From positions 4,340,001 through 4,404,000 of the forward strand of contig JAKULF010000003.1 of NCBI GenBank assembly GCA_022661535.1: a stretch of DNA of 64,000 nucleotides, given 5' to 3'. Shown here piece by piece: positions 1 to 11,534 of this stretch (its first letter is position 1; each line of letters begins with the position of its first letter). Both the position numbers and the translations under genes were made by a program. Under the pieces are notes generated by a model. That model was not told where the DNA came from. It worked only from the letters and a program-made list of their open reading frames with translations, and ran no database searches. The DNA is from Eutypa lata (taxonomy: Eukaryota; Ascomycota; Sordariomycetes; Xylariales; Diatrypaceae).

Positions 1-1446
1 CATTGTTCAGGAGACTGCTAAGGCTAGAAGTGCTGCTGCTTGACCGTAGAAGACTTATGGCGGCTACAGCAGAACCAGAAGATTCATTCTCCGCTTGCAT
101 GGTGAGCTCATCGCGCACATCAGCTTCGCAGCATGATTCCCAAGCGTGAACATTCCGTGACCGGCCATGCTTCAACTGAGGCGGAAGGTGAGCTGTGAGT
201 GTCGAAATAGGTGGAAGCGTGATGCCGGGGAGGGCGCTCCGGCTTCTATGTAGAGTTCGGTGAGTGCGGACTGGAGGTAGCGTGTCTGCCTCGGCTGAAA
301 GTTGGGAGGCGATTGGCCGTGGTGGAGATGGCTGAGAAGATACTAACTCGGCCTTTCCCTCTAAAGAGAGTGATAATCGGACCTGGGAGGAAGAAGGCGG
401 TGGGAGAATAGCACCAGGAGAACTTTGTGTAGTGGGGCTGACTGAAGATTGGAACGAGTCTCTTCTATCCACCTGGTGAGCATTTACGATTCTAATTAAC
501 AGTAGTTCCTGTTACGTACCTGAACGAGTCCTCAGCAGTCCGGCCAGGGGTCGATGAAAATGAGTTTCCAAAGTTCCATCGATTGGCCAAGTACCCAATT
601 GAACTTGATAGGGACTGAGATAACACCTGAGAGTCACCTTCTGGCTCGGCCTTTTGAGAAGAGGGGAACATGTCCGACTCGCTACCGTCCCCTTCAGATT
701 TGGGCAGCCCACTGGGGGTCAATTGGCTTCCATGGGCTTGTGACGGAGAGGGTAGTGATGTTCGCCGAGGTTCTATATGTGCCGGGGTCGAAGGTTGGTT
801 AACCATGGCAGCAACCGATCCAACATCTCCACGCGTCTCGCCAGACTGCTCCATTACGGGGGAAGGGCCGAAATGCACAGGTTCTGCAGATATAGGCTGC
901 ATTCCACCACCATATCGAAGAGCGGCAATCTCTTGGGGCGAAAGCGGACGCGATTTTCGACGATCGTTCTGACGACGGTTTTGGAACCAGATCTAGGATA
1001 GCAATAAACGCGTCAGTTCCGACAAGAGTTGATTTGCTATAGACACGTTTATACATCTTCCTAGAGCTATACTTAGACTTACTTGAACCTCTTTCTCATT
1101 AAGTGAAACACGCTTTACGATGTCCAGACGCGCTGCTTTGTCCGGTTTGGGGTTTGCATTATACGCTGATTCGAGGATTGCTTTGTCTTGTGTCCTACAA
1201 GAAATAACCATGTCAACCAAACCCACCACCAACATAACATAATAATAACTTGGAGAACAAGTTCGGAAGCACCCACGTTGTTCGCTTGCGTTTGCCTTTA
1301 GGGTGTTTATCACAATCCACACCCTCATTCGTATAAGCAGGGTCTAATCGAAAGGAGGATTCGAGTGATAGACTAGACGAGTCAGGGTTACTGCTCTGGA
1401 AGCTAGTATCCCCTACGTCACAACCTTCTTCTATTTTGGACGTCAT
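1..1446 (-). CDS. Homeobox transcription factor, Yox1-like (3' end beyond window)
   Basis: Nuclear DNA-binding regulator. Four exons read on the minus strand: 1446-1277, 1194-1083, 992-520 and 464 to the window edge; introns of 82, 90 and 55 bp close in phase. The homeodomain spans roughly residues 50-107: a basic KGKRKRTT arm, helix 1 around DKAILESAYNANPKPDK, and recognition helix WFQNRRQNDRRK, with the last intron inside it just before IWFQNRR. A Ser/Pro-rich middle follows. Near the window edge is a block containing HAWESCCEADVRDELT and ENESSGSAVAAI, which I remember from filamentous-fungal Yox1-like proteins. The start (ATG at 1446, context CAACATGA) is the first in-frame Met. Yox1 family members act as cell-cycle or developmental repressors; the target here is unknown. 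The stop codon is not in the window. Confidence 0.88.
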
Positions 1447-1950
1447 GTTGACAGACGTTTCTGAGGTAAGTAGGCAGGTGGGTAGGTAGGTAGTGAGGGA
1501 GGTAAGTAGGTAAGTATTGTAGAAACGCGGATGTGGGTACAGGAATCAAAGATTTATATATGTATGCATGATACGGTGGAGATAAAAACGAACGACAAGA
1601 GTATTATCCTCGTTGTGACGTCGAGAATTAGACGGAGACTGGAGGGAAAGAGAGTAGAGGCGGGAAAAGAAAGGGAAAGACACGAGAAGGGAGAGTTAAG
1701 TTAAGTTAATTTATCAATCAAAAATAGAAAGTAGGTGAAGGTGTGTAGTAGTAGGTGTAGGTGAGTTTCGTAGGAGGTTGGAGCTACCGTACCTATACCT
1801 AATCCTACCTGTAATGTTAGTTAAAAGAAGGTTAGTTAGTCTAAGTAGTGAGTTGGTTATTGGTGGGCCGGACCTAAAAAGCGTGTCGAACTGGGGGGGT
1901 TTCTCTTTTTAATCAATCGCGTTTGTGGGCCTTATGTAGTATATACACTC

Positions 1951-2003
1951 CGCTGTGGCACGCTGTGAGTCCCGCTGTGGTCCGCTGTGCTGTGCTGTGC
2001 TGT
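1951..2003. repeat. Imperfect CGCTGTG / GCTGT tandem repeat
   Basis: The unit CGCTGTG recurs at irregular spacing and then collapses into GTGCT tandem copies. It lies in the region upstream of the homeobox gene. Simple-sequence repeat; no function visible. Confidence 0.7.
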
Positions 2004-2367
2004 CCAAACTAGTACTAAATAACTCTAAATAGCTAAATTGCCTCTAAAAACAGAGCTTCCCTTGCGCGCTACAGCCCCGGCCGCCCACAGCGTGTCAGAT
2101 CGTCCAATTATAATTCCCCGTCGCGTCTAAAGATTGCTCAAAAGGGAAGGATGTTTTTATCTATCAACCCCGTCTCCAGGTTGACCAATCCAATTCTTTG
2201 TCAATCATCAAAAATCATTTAACGACAACTCAGCTAATATATGAATGACTCGCTGCCCACACAATGTCAATGCTTGATTGATGCCCAGGAATGACCAGCG
2301 CAAGGATTAATATAACATGCCAATCTATGTACCTAGTTAACACGACGTCGTCACATGCCTAGAAGGT

Positions 2368-2385
2368 ACACACACACACACACAC
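2368..2385. repeat. (AC)n microsatellite
   Basis: Nine uninterrupted AC dinucleotides in a non-coding region. Confidence 0.9.
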
Positions 2386-2884
2386 CAGAGACCAGAACTT
2401 GACCTTGTTATGTTATTGATGTTTATTGTTGTCTATGTCTATAGTCAATGTTTACCATTCACCTACACTAGAAGCTCCCAATGAACCTTTGAACCAGAAC
2501 TACGGTGATACTAGTCTAGTTCGTTCTATATAAATTGCTTTTAGAATTGCACTTTGTGGGATTTGTCTAAGAGAACAATAGACGTCGATGACTCGTCGTC
2601 CTTAGAACCACCCATAGTCTCATGGCATTCGCTAGATTACTCGTTATTTGTTTAAGCAACCTCTTTGTTCCTCAGAACAAACAGACCTTGCCATCGAACA
2701 CCCTCTGAGTCTGGAACAATGGCTTTGTCAATTGTCGCGTGCCAATATATTAACCTCTCCCAGCTTACAATGTAGCTCTTTTCATCCTGTCCTCCTCTAC
2801 TCAGGAACGCACCAATCTCGCCTAGGTAACATCTAGAGAACGCACTAATCACACATCCATACCGATAACACCTAGCTACCAACA

Positions 2885-3151
2885 ATGGCTCTCACGACCA
2901 TCTCGTTCGCTATACTCGCCATTATCGCTATGTCGCTCCTGGTCCTCGTCCACGTGGCAGCCACGGTAGTCATCTGCGATCGAAGGCGGCCCGACAAGAT
3001 GTCAGAACCCCGCCCTCGACGTGGGTGCCCCGCCAGCCAGCTACTAGCTAGATTCAGGGGCTTCGATTCTCAGAAGACGAGCGGAACATGTCTTCCTACT
3101 GTTAATGGTAAGCCAGACGATTCGGCCAAGGAGAAGACCAAGTTGCTGTAG
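2885..3151 (+). CDS. Small putative single-pass membrane protein (88 aa)
   Basis: Uninterrupted ORF with good start context (CCAACAATGGC). Residues 5-30 (SFAILAIIAMSLLVLVHVAA and flanks) form one strong hydrophobic segment. The rest is basic (DRRRPDK, RPRRGC) and ends in a Lys-rich tail (KEKTKLL), giving a likely signal-anchor or tail-exposed topology. No domain recognised. It stands alone between the homeobox gene and the NAD kinase. Composition differs from the AT-rich flanks, which supports real coding, but a chance ORF is possible. Confidence 0.42.
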   Translation: MALTTISFAILAIIAMSLLVLVHVAATVVICDRRRPDKMSEPRPRRGCPASQLLARFRGFDSQKTSGTCLPTVNGKPDDSAKEKTKLL

Positions 3152-4780
3152 GTGCCTACAAAGTATCGTCTCTGAGCTCCTTGTAAGTAGCATGGTCATA
3201 ATTAAGTGTGAGAATCTAAGGTAGGTGCCTCGCGGTAACGAGAGTTCACGGTATGTATCCATAGGTAATTGTTGGGCGTTTTAGATGTGTTATAAAAGAC
3301 AAGCATAGTAATAAGACACCTTGCAAGTCAATCGATATCTATCACATGTAGTCGTTTCATTTCTTATTACCCATCTCCTAATGCCATTGCACACATCGAT
3401 TGCACACTGCTTGCGGACATTATTAATACAAAGTGTAACTACGATGGATAGAAAGCCTTCCTAGATCAAATGCAACTATATAGGCCTCCCTGTGATACGT
3501 AGATAATCCATACTACCCTAGATGAGTTGTATAAAATACCCTACACAAACATCGTCCTTGTCTGTAGACTTTGTGCTCACCCTGTTAAATTTGATATGTG
3601 TGTAGATTAGATAATCTACTAATGAGATGAATACCACAATACATGGCATTATTTCAAAGTCCAAACACTTGTCAATATTAGCTTCCTAAGAAATCATTCG
3701 AGTAGGGGGTCCTCGAACCGGTGAGCTTCTTGAGACCAACCAACCAACAATCTGGTATCAGTCACAGGCTGTGAGCGGGTATCAGGACTAGCTCACATTG
3801 AAGGCAGCGTGGCTTATGTCCGACATACTCGTTCTGTGTGATAGATAACAATAGGCTCTAGACATTCTCTACCTCTTTTTTTTTTTTTTTTTTTTTTTTT
3901 TGGATAATAGATAGCTTTGAGGTAGTGAGTTAATATGAATTCTCAGCTGCCCTGTGCAACTATAGTTTAGTTGAGGGACCGCTTTCCAAGGTGTCTTTGC
4001 TCAATGTAGAGAACCAGGCCGAGGAGTAACTAAATAGATCTAGGTTCATGCTTTCTCTTAGGCCTAGGTAGCATGGCGAGCCCTATGCGAGTCATCAAGT
4101 TGCATATGGACGGCAAGCTAGGGAAGTACGTTACACCCTGTTACCTAAGTACTCACCTGTGCGTGCAGCTTTCGCACGTAGCAATTCCTAACTAGGTATA
4201 CCTTTTCACTAATATTATATTTATATCGTTGTATTTACACACTTAGGTAGCTATAAAGTCCATAGCCGCCGGAGAAAGTTAATTCGTCTTCCTGCATTAT
4301 CCCACCACTAACTAGCTTACGACTAACTTGACTACAACCTCCTTTATATATAAGAACTCGCATTGAGCTAGCGATAGTTAGCGAGGCAGAAACGCCGTGC
4401 AAGGCTGAAGCCACAAACGACAAGTCACTATTTCGAAGAGAGATAGATATGTGAAAAGAAGTCTTAATCCATTTATTGGATGTATCTAAATGAGCGCCAG
4501 GACCCCAACTGGGTTACAGGGTATTGATTTGGGGGAAATTCCCCCAAGACACGTCTATCCAATGCATCGTCATCACCAAACCGAGGCGTACGTTATTGCA
4601 GTTCGTTATTGAGGGGGCCAATATCCATCGACCGTCTAGGTCATCAATTAAGCGCTTATATACTCCAGAATATTCGGGGGGATGAGCCCGTGCTCGTCTT
4701 GAAAAGGTTTAATAACAAAAAAAGGGAAGACGTCATCAGCGTCGTTCCAAACTCCGGCCCATGATTCTATATCTAATTCT
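3152..4780. other. Intergenic, AT-rich, gene-poor
   Basis: No supportable gene. It contains a 26-T homopolymer and a tRNA-promoter-like motif on the minus strand near 3705-3732 (see findings). A 62-codon open frame at 4235-4423 (-) has no recognisable content and is not called. Confidence 0.6.
3876..3901. repeat. Poly(T) tract, 26 nt
   Basis: Uninterrupted run of T between CCTC and GGATAA. It could be a retroposed poly(A) tail in minus orientation or a simple mononucleotide repeat. No target-site duplication is evident by eye. Confidence 0.9.
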
Positions 4781-6656
4781 CTAGAGGCCCAAGAGGCTCA
4801 TTTGCCTTCTTACTGGGCTTGCGCTGGCGCTGCCATCCTCGCTGGCGTAGCAGGCCGAGTCGGTGTCTATGTCCCATTCGGGTTCTTCGTCTTCTCTGGA
4901 TGCCCCGTTGGGACCCACTGTCTTGTTGTCAAAACCCTTCTGCGTGGCAGCGCGGGTATTCCATTGCAGGGTACGTGACACGCTGTCAAACCATTCCGTA
5001 TCGGTGCGCATGACCGTAGGGAACGGGTACTGCGAAGCAGATATGGTCACGTAATCACCATACTTCAACTCAACCCGGCCCTTTCCATCGAAAGCACAAT
5101 AGGCGGTGGCTCGGGAGTTTCGCGGAACGCAAACCTTGAGAGCCATAGTGTCGCTCAAAACCATCGGACGGAATGACAGAGTGTGAGGGCAGATGGGTGT
5201 GAGCAATATCGCGGGCAGGTCAGGATGAACCAGAGACCCTCCAGCAGATAGAGAGTAAGCCGTCGATCCTGCAAGTTTGTTAGCTGTGTTTGGTAAGAAG
5301 ACTTGAAAAGGATCACGAACCAGTCGGCGTGGAAAAGATACAGCCGTCCGCCTGGACCACGGTCAAAAGCTCATTGTCACCATAGAGCTCTAGGTTCGAG
5401 ACGTAGGGCGAAGGGCCCCGGTCGATCAAAAGCTCGTTGAGTACCTCAAATTGGTCACCCTCCTCGACTTCTCCAGTCCGCGGGTTATTGCGGAAAACGG
5501 TGCAGGTGAAACGCATGCGTAAGTTGACACGCATGCCTTCTTCACCCATTATACGGTTGAGATGCTGCTTGTACTTCTCGAACTCGAAGGTAGTCAAAAA
5601 ACCCAGGCTACCCAAGCTGAACGAGAGGGTTGGTGGGACAATCCTTTGGAATAACCAAGACGTGAACAACACGGTGCCGTCACCTCCTAGAGTCAGAACC
5701 AAGTCGAACTTCTCAGGTTCAGTCCAGCAGAGATCCGGGGTCCAATAGCGCAACATAGATTCGAACCGAGGGTCCTCGTCGACAATGCTGGTAGCACCGA
5801 ATCGCTTGGAATTGCGTAGCTTTAAATCGACATATACATTGACGCCAATATTCGATCCGTACCGGGGGGTTCGTAAGAGCCAGGTAGCGAGCTCTCTCGT
5901 TAGGTACACAAGATCATTGTCGCGAGCCTTGGTAACGATCATAACGTTCTTGACAGCACGCTTGATGGGTCGACGCTGGAGCTGTTTCGATACCTCGCGG
6001 ACACCAGTGGCCGTCTGGACCAGCCTGGAGTGCGACATATACTCGTCATTCTTAATCTCTTCGAGGACCTTCTCGATATCAACGGCGTCATCGAATCGAT
6101 TGTGGTAGAAGCAAGGGGACTGCAAAGAGGGAAAAGCGGTGGCGGGAGTCATGCTTCGTTGACTAAGCCCGGAAAGAAGGGCGTCGCTGAGCTTTTCTGA
6201 CGAGGGTGCTACCCCGTCAACAGATTGAGCGGCTAGCATTCCGTTTAAAGATAAAGCTTCAGGCTTATTGTGTCTCGCAACAGAAGCAAGAGCCTTCATA
6301 AGAGTTTGTCGAGGAACACCCTCGACTGAGAGAGCGCTCTGGTGAAGGCTGGATTGCCGCGAATGGCTGCCAGTACCTCTAACTTCTAAAGTACTGGAAG
6401 ATTCGGATAGCAATCCGTTTTGGCTACCATTGTGAGTGGAATGAGTACGATCAAAGGAGGCGTTGTTCAAAGGGCGGCGATCTACCAATGAAGAAACAGA
6501 GGAAGTTTCGGAAGGAGGCTGTTGCATCTGCTTATTATTGTTAAATCCATCGGACTTCCCTACCAGTAACCAGCGGGGTTAACGTTATGGGGGGGGGTGC
6601 CTTACCTCTGCAAGCGGCGTAGAATTCGGGGATGTCATTATCGATAATGCCGCCAT
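4781..6656 (-). CDS. NAD kinase (ATP-NAD kinase), about 581 aa
   Basis: Phosphorylates NAD+ to NADP+, the cell's NADP source; cytosolic Utr1-type is most likely since no mitochondrial presequence is obvious. Three exons: 6656-6606 (17 codons, starting MAALSIM), 6527-5321 and 5268-4781; introns of 78 and 52 bp. The conserved GGDGTVLF nucleotide-binding motif lies near residue 298, followed by VLNELLIDRG and DGCIFSTPTGSTAYSLSAGG, which carry the NE and T-G-S-T family signatures. The N-terminal 150 residues are Ser-rich and likely disordered and regulatory. The C-terminus has an acidic/Ser tail ending SLLGL. I chose the upstream ATG because its short exon ends in GAG|GTAAGG and joins in phase to the next exon; an internal Met at 6527 would give a 17-residue shorter protein. 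Confidence 0.94.
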
Positions 6657-9004
6657 CTCCGAGTAAAAATAACTTATAAGCAGCCCAGTTACCAAATTGA
6701 ACCAAATAGGTTCCACAGCAGCAGGGATCTGTGGAATGCGTCGGTGGAATTATTCAAGCGCTTAACTGAGACTAACGGACGGAATCTAAAACCCGCTGCT
6801 CAGATACCGGATCTTGCTGAAGAACGAATACCCCTTTACAGTGATAACCCGAGAGACCGGTGGCTAGTGAAACAAAAGCTGAGATCAGCATTTCTATCCC
6901 CTTCTCCAAACTTCATAGGGCTTAGATATGTATGTGAGAGCCCGACAATGCATTGCAACACGTGGGTGTATGTAACAATGCATTGCATCTGACGACATAC
7001 GTAAAAGGATAGAGTTTATTTAAAGTTCAAGAGAAGAAATGAATGGGGTCTCGGCAAAGACTACCATAAACCACATGCAGAGGACTTGCAGTAGCTTGAT
7101 TGAACTTGAGACTTACGTGACTGGATATGAGGGAGAATCGAGATTGAATTGGCTATTCGACTGTGGAGGATTGTGACGAGATGCAGATAGCACGAGAACC
7201 GGCTCGATTTGCTTGGAAGTTTGTCGATTCGGATTGGCTAGCTGCACAGCACAAAGGGTGGTCACCAGATTCGATCTGTCTAATTATCAAACCCTAGAGA
7301 CGAAGAAGAGCGTTTGTGACCGAAGTCGATGCGAATAATGCTGGAGTATTAAAAGACGATATATTGAATTAAATGGACAGGCTCAACAAAACAAAAAAAG
7401 AATGATAGGCTTAAGCAAGTAACTAAAGCAGAACGAACAAAAAAAGACGGTTACAAGAACTCCCAGAGTTCTTGCATGTGAGCTTTGAAGAAGAAGAAGC
7501 GGACTTGGGTCGACCAACGAAGACTCAAGAGCCAAAACCGAGATGTTGAAAGCCTCTTCTCAGGTAGATATTCTTATTTAAACTACATATCTTATCTACT
7601 GTAGTTACTGAGATCAGGAGGAGTCTGGGGGCTCAAACAGTGAGCTTCAGAAGCTTGCCTGTTACCGCCACCTGCGACATAGCTTAGTGGGGCTTCACGA
7701 TCTGGAGTCTGGACGGAGAGAACAGACCAGGGCTCTACTAGCCGGCTAGCCGGTGAGCCGGACTTGAAGTTAAGTAAGCGAATAATACCTACCTGCCTAC
7801 CAAGCTCTATTTACTTCGTCCTAGGTGTGAGTGAAGACAGTTGACTTCCAACTGCTGTAGTAATCGTATGATCTTATGCCTCTTATTCCGTTGATTATCC
7901 GTGGGGGTTTCTCGCTTAATGCATCAGACTCTCTGCATTGATAACAGGCTGAGGAGGCGAAAAGGGACCGAAGAGGAGTGCGATAGGCCCGAGGGGGCCC
8001 AGACCAAGACCAGGCAAGTCATCAGGGGTGTTTCGTCTCACCTTTTAGCGTAGTATAACACCTTTCACGTAAATCCTACCGCAGCTCCATATACATAACG
8101 GCATACCCTTTTCTATATGTGCCGCAAGGTTCATTGAGCCTCCTTAATATTCACAACCCGGTCAGTTTGAATCAAATCCCATATTTCTCCACCGCATCGC
8201 TTTCAACTGGAGAATTCGCTCCGTTCGCTAAATACTGCCGATTCACAATTGGTCGCCAAAATGGGGTTTCAAACATTGAAAGGTTTACTTATGCGCCCAC
8301 GTTCCGGAGCTCAATCAATGCATTAAGTAACCTTCCCACAGACGCATTCTAGGCGCCACGCCCTCAACGCCGATCCATAACCAAGCTGCTTAGAGACTCT
8401 TTGCCAGTCTACAAGGGCGTATGCTTGCCGATATACAAGAACCATGAGCTAATCAGCTCCAAGGTTCTTCACACGTGTGTCCAAGAAGTCATATTTGACG
8501 GTATCCAGTTAGGCACGGCCCGTTGTCTATTAAGCAGCAGAGCAACAGATACCGTAGGTATGAAAATCCTTGGGCGGTGTGAGCCCATGGGGAACCCACG
8601 AGGACTGGATGCAACACTGCCTAAAGTTTACCGGATCTTTCAAACATGTTTGACGGCGGGCGTATCGCGCACTACTAAACCCCTCCAAGTATCAATGACA
8701 CCATATTAGATGCCCAATTGTGATATATCTCACTCCTATGCCTCTCCTCTCTTTTCCCCGTAAAGTCTTGTTTCATGACTGTGATTTTTGATATTCCTTG
8801 TGTAGCTGAGGCGGCTCGCACATCTGAAGATCAAGGATGCATCGCATACCTAGGGTACGGCTAATCTTTCCTGCGGAACACTCGGGAAGATCAATCATGC
8901 TCCGTTTTTTATTCGGTCTTCGGCTTTCGTTCCTTGTTAGAGAGCGCGCCTGCAGTATCATTGTTAAGATAGCAAGCAAGAGACCAAATTGAAAGATATC
9001 TCGT
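6657..9004. other. Intergenic, 2.3 kb, no supported gene
   Basis: Spacer upstream of the NAD kinase and downstream of RRP46. Short open frames (6744-6992, 8119-8352, 8401-8709) lack recognisable domains, coding-like composition or splice partners. An element at about 7628-7653 resembles part of the motif near 3705-3732. Confidence 0.55.
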
Positions 9005-9895
9005 TCACTTCCAATGCAAGTCAGAAGCCACCTTCGCCTCCAATGTTGATCTCGTGAAGCTCTTTAGATCAGCACCATTGTGGCTTTCCTCGTCCATGTC
9101 AACATCGTTATCGGCGGCGGTGTGTGCTGGACAACATTGGCGGAAAGCTGTGTTGTAAAGACCCTCCCAATCTTTCATACTGAAGTTACCCTGGCTTTCG
9201 GCAAGAATCAACTCGTCATGAGACGTGAAGGCGAACACATGGAAAGATTGTGACTTTTCGATCTCCCGGGCAGATGGGTCAACGACGATCTTTTGCGCGC
9301 CATCTTCGGTTGCGATGGCCAAGGATGTAGAGGTAATAGTTGCTGCTAATGGTAGTGCGGCTGAGAGAAGGGATAAAATTGCTGTCTGGAGCAGGGCAGG
9401 TAGCATTGGCAGGTTCTAGTGTAGCCGTCGTTTAGTGAGACTGACCCCTCAAATTCGAGTAGCACTTAAATAGGCATGAACTTACCGAGCCGGCTTGGAC
9501 AACCTTAGCGTTGACATATTCGTTTTCTGGCGCGACAGCGACTTGGAGGATGATTTGTATGAGAGTTCTCGGGAAGTTGTCGATAAGAATGATCTGACGG
9601 AGAGTCGACTGAAGGAGAGATTCAAGATGTCGTTCTCTGGTGCCTGAGGGTGAGAAGGGTTTATTAATGGAATGATCATAGAGACTTTGGGAGGAAAGGT
9701 CTTACCTCCAACCCCTGCAGCCGGTCGTACGATCACATCGACGGCAGCTTCTTCAGGGAGCTCGTCTCGTCTTTGCACCTCGATCGGACCATTTACTGCT
9801 CCAATGATGGTATACCCAGCATATGAGAAGGTTGCGGAACCATCTGCTTTTGGGAGATGAGATAGCAGAGCTTCTGGTTCCGTATTAACCGTCAT
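9005..9895 (-). CDS. RRP46: Exosome complex subunit Rrp46 (RNase PH-like), 252 aa
   Basis: Structural RNase PH-fold subunit of the ring of the RNA exosome, needed for 3'-5' processing and decay of rRNA, snoRNA and mRNA. Three exons: 9895-9706, 9643-9486 and 9415-9005; introns of 62 and 70 bp close in phase. The N-terminal half has the RNase PH pattern LPKADGSATFSYAGY and GAVNGPIEVQRRDE. The middle has RERHLESLLQSTLRQIIL and NFPRTLIQIILQVA, and the third exon begins NLPMLPALLQTAILSLLSAA. This order is diagnostic of Rrp46/EXOSC5. Length matches the family. The gene is divergent from the PTPA gene with a 367 bp shared upstream region. Confidence 0.93.
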
Positions 9896-10262
9896 CTTGG
9901 TGAGGTTGTAATGGTGTTGTGTGAATTATAATCGCAAATAAGACAATGAACACTTTGATATCAAGCTCTAAGTAAATAATTTGAAAGACTGACGTCGACC
10001 GCTGATGAATTTTCTAAGCTCCCTGGCTCCTTGTCAACAAGCAGACAAGTCCCTTTCCTAAAAAAGCCCCCCACCACTAGTGTATTAAGTCGGTGGTACG
10101 ACCTCCGCTACTTTGGGTTAGTGCGGGGCAAGCTCCTTGTAACCCTGCAGGGACAGTGGGGTTTAGTTGCATGCCACTGCGACCTTCACCTTACGATTTC
10201 TCAGCCTCTCACAACTCCTTATCCTTCATATTCATCCATCGTAAAACATCTAGAAACACAGT
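9896..10262. promoter_or_regulatory. Shared divergent promoter region (RRP46 / PTPA)
   Basis: 367 bp between two head-to-head start codons, with no coding capacity of its own that I trust. It must carry both transcription starts if the gene models are right. A pyrimidine-rich CTCACAACTCCTTATCC stretch precedes the PTPA ATG. No specific factor site is claimed. Confidence 0.55.
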
Positions 10263-11534
10263 ATGGCTACACAACAGCAACCTCCTCCTACCATTCCTAA
10301 TCTTAAGGATAGGCTACCTAAGTTAGAACCAAGACGCAAGCGGCCATCTCCGTCGAACCCAACCACCGTCCCAGGTACTCCGACCCTTCCATCGCCCCCA
10401 GACCTTTCATCAGTCCATTTCCAGGTCCCTGGCCGCCGTATCTTATCTACTAAAGATCACCAGCTCTTCCTCTCATCCACTGCCTATAACCTCATCCTTG
10501 CTTTCATCTTTGGTCTCTCAGATTCTGTAGTAGACATACCGATCTCAGCTGTCAAAGACGACGACTGCAGCCCTGTTATCAAGTCCATACTCAGCGTATT
10601 GGATGAAGTAGAGACCTTGGTTAAGGATACACCACCAGATGACGCGGCAGGGTCGCGATTTGGTAACAAGACCTTCCGCACATTCCTCGACAAAGCCAAA
10701 GGGGAGAGTCAGTCTTGGCACAATAAACTCACCTTGTCCTCTCAAGATGCAATTTCGGAGGTAGAAACATATCTCATGCAGTCGTTTGGCAACAAAACCA
10801 GAATCGACTATGGATCAGGCCATGAGCTCAACTTCATGATATGGCTTCTATGCCTATACCAGCTCGGGATACTACAGAAGTCGGACTTCAAAGCTGTGGT
10901 GTTGAAGGTCTTTATTCGCTACCTAGATCTAATGCGCACGATCCAGTTATCATACTATCTCGAACCAGCCGGCTCACATGGCGTCTGGGGATTAGATGAC
11001 TATCAGTTCCTGCCGTTCTTGTTCGGCGCCAGTCAACTTCTCCACCACCCGTTCATAACGCCCTTGGCAATTCACCAACAGCTGACTCTCGAAGAGTTTG
11101 GCAGCGACTTCATGTATCTAGGCCAGGTGAACTTCGTGAACAGCACCAAAACCGTGCAGGGTCTGCGGTGGCATAGTCCGATGCTAGATGATATTTCCTC
11201 GGCGAAAAGCTGGATCAAGATAGAAGGTGGGATGAGAAAGATGTTCGTCGCGGAGGTCTTGAAGAAATTGCCGGTCATGCAACACTTCCTCTTCGGATCG
11301 CTGGTTCCTGCGGTAGAGGGCATGAGTACCGAGGCCGAAGTCGGTCTAGCAGACGAGGAAGACGAAGGTGAGGGCGGAGCGGTGGTCGTTGAACATGACG
11401 GGGTCAAACATGTGCATCAAGCCAATAGTTGGGGTGATTGCTGTGGCATTAAGGTACCTAGTGCTGTAGCTGCTTCGCAGGCCATGAAGAAGAGCGGCGC
11501 GGGACAATCGTTACGTAGGATTCCGTTTGACTAA
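10263..11534 (+). CDS. PP2A phosphatase activator (PTPA), peptidyl-prolyl isomerase, 423 aa
   Basis: PTPA/Rrd family protein, which activates PP2A-type phosphatase catalytic subunits and has peptidyl-prolyl cis/trans isomerase activity. Intronless ORF. After a Pro-rich N-terminus (about 1-50) come the family landmarks VPGRRILSTKDHQLFLSS, then YGSGHELNFMIWLL near residue 183, EPAGSHGVWGLDDYQFLPF, and a C-terminal KVPSAVAASQAMKKSG block ending LRRIPFD. An acidic insertion (ADEEDEGEGG) sits near residue 365. The N-terminal half reads more like Rrd2 than Rrd1 to me, but that assignment is from memory. The start ATG follows AACACAGT and is the first in frame with the conserved region. Confidence 0.93.
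   Translation: MATQQQPPPTIPNLKDRLPKLEPRRKRPSPSNPTTVPGTPTLPSPPDLSSVHFQVPGRRILSTKDHQLFLSSTAYNLILAFIFGLSDSVVDIPISAVKDDDCSPVIKSILSVLDEVETLVKDTPPDDAAGSRFGNKTFRTFLDKAKGESQSWHNKLTLSSQDAISEVETYLMQSFGNKTRIDYGSGHELNFMIWLLCLYQLGILQKSDFKAVVLKVFIRYLDLMRTIQLSYYLEPAGSHGVWGLDDYQFLPFLFGASQLLHHPFITPLAIHQQLTLEEFGSDFMYLGQVNFVNSTKTVQGLRWHSPMLDDISSAKSWIKIEGGMRKMFVAEVLKKLPVMQHFLFGSLVPAVEGMSTEAEVGLADEEDEGEGGAVVVEHDGVKHVHQANSWGDCCGIKVPSAVAASQAMKKSGAGQSLRRIPFD

Larger units (their letters stand above)
1447..2884. other. Intergenic: upstream region of homeobox gene
   Basis: No convincing coding sequence. It holds GTAGGTAGG-type runs (about 1465-1515), a purine-rich GAGA/GGGAA stretch (1620-1700), a CGCTGTG repeat, a CA repeat and, near the right end, the leader of a small plus-strand ORF. 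It probably carries a long 5' leader and promoter for the homeobox gene, which is an inference from length only. Confidence 0.6.

Noticed and set aside
8119..8709. Two adjacent plus-strand open frames (77 and 102 codons)
   Set aside because: No recognisable domain, no convincing intron joining them, and translations look random.
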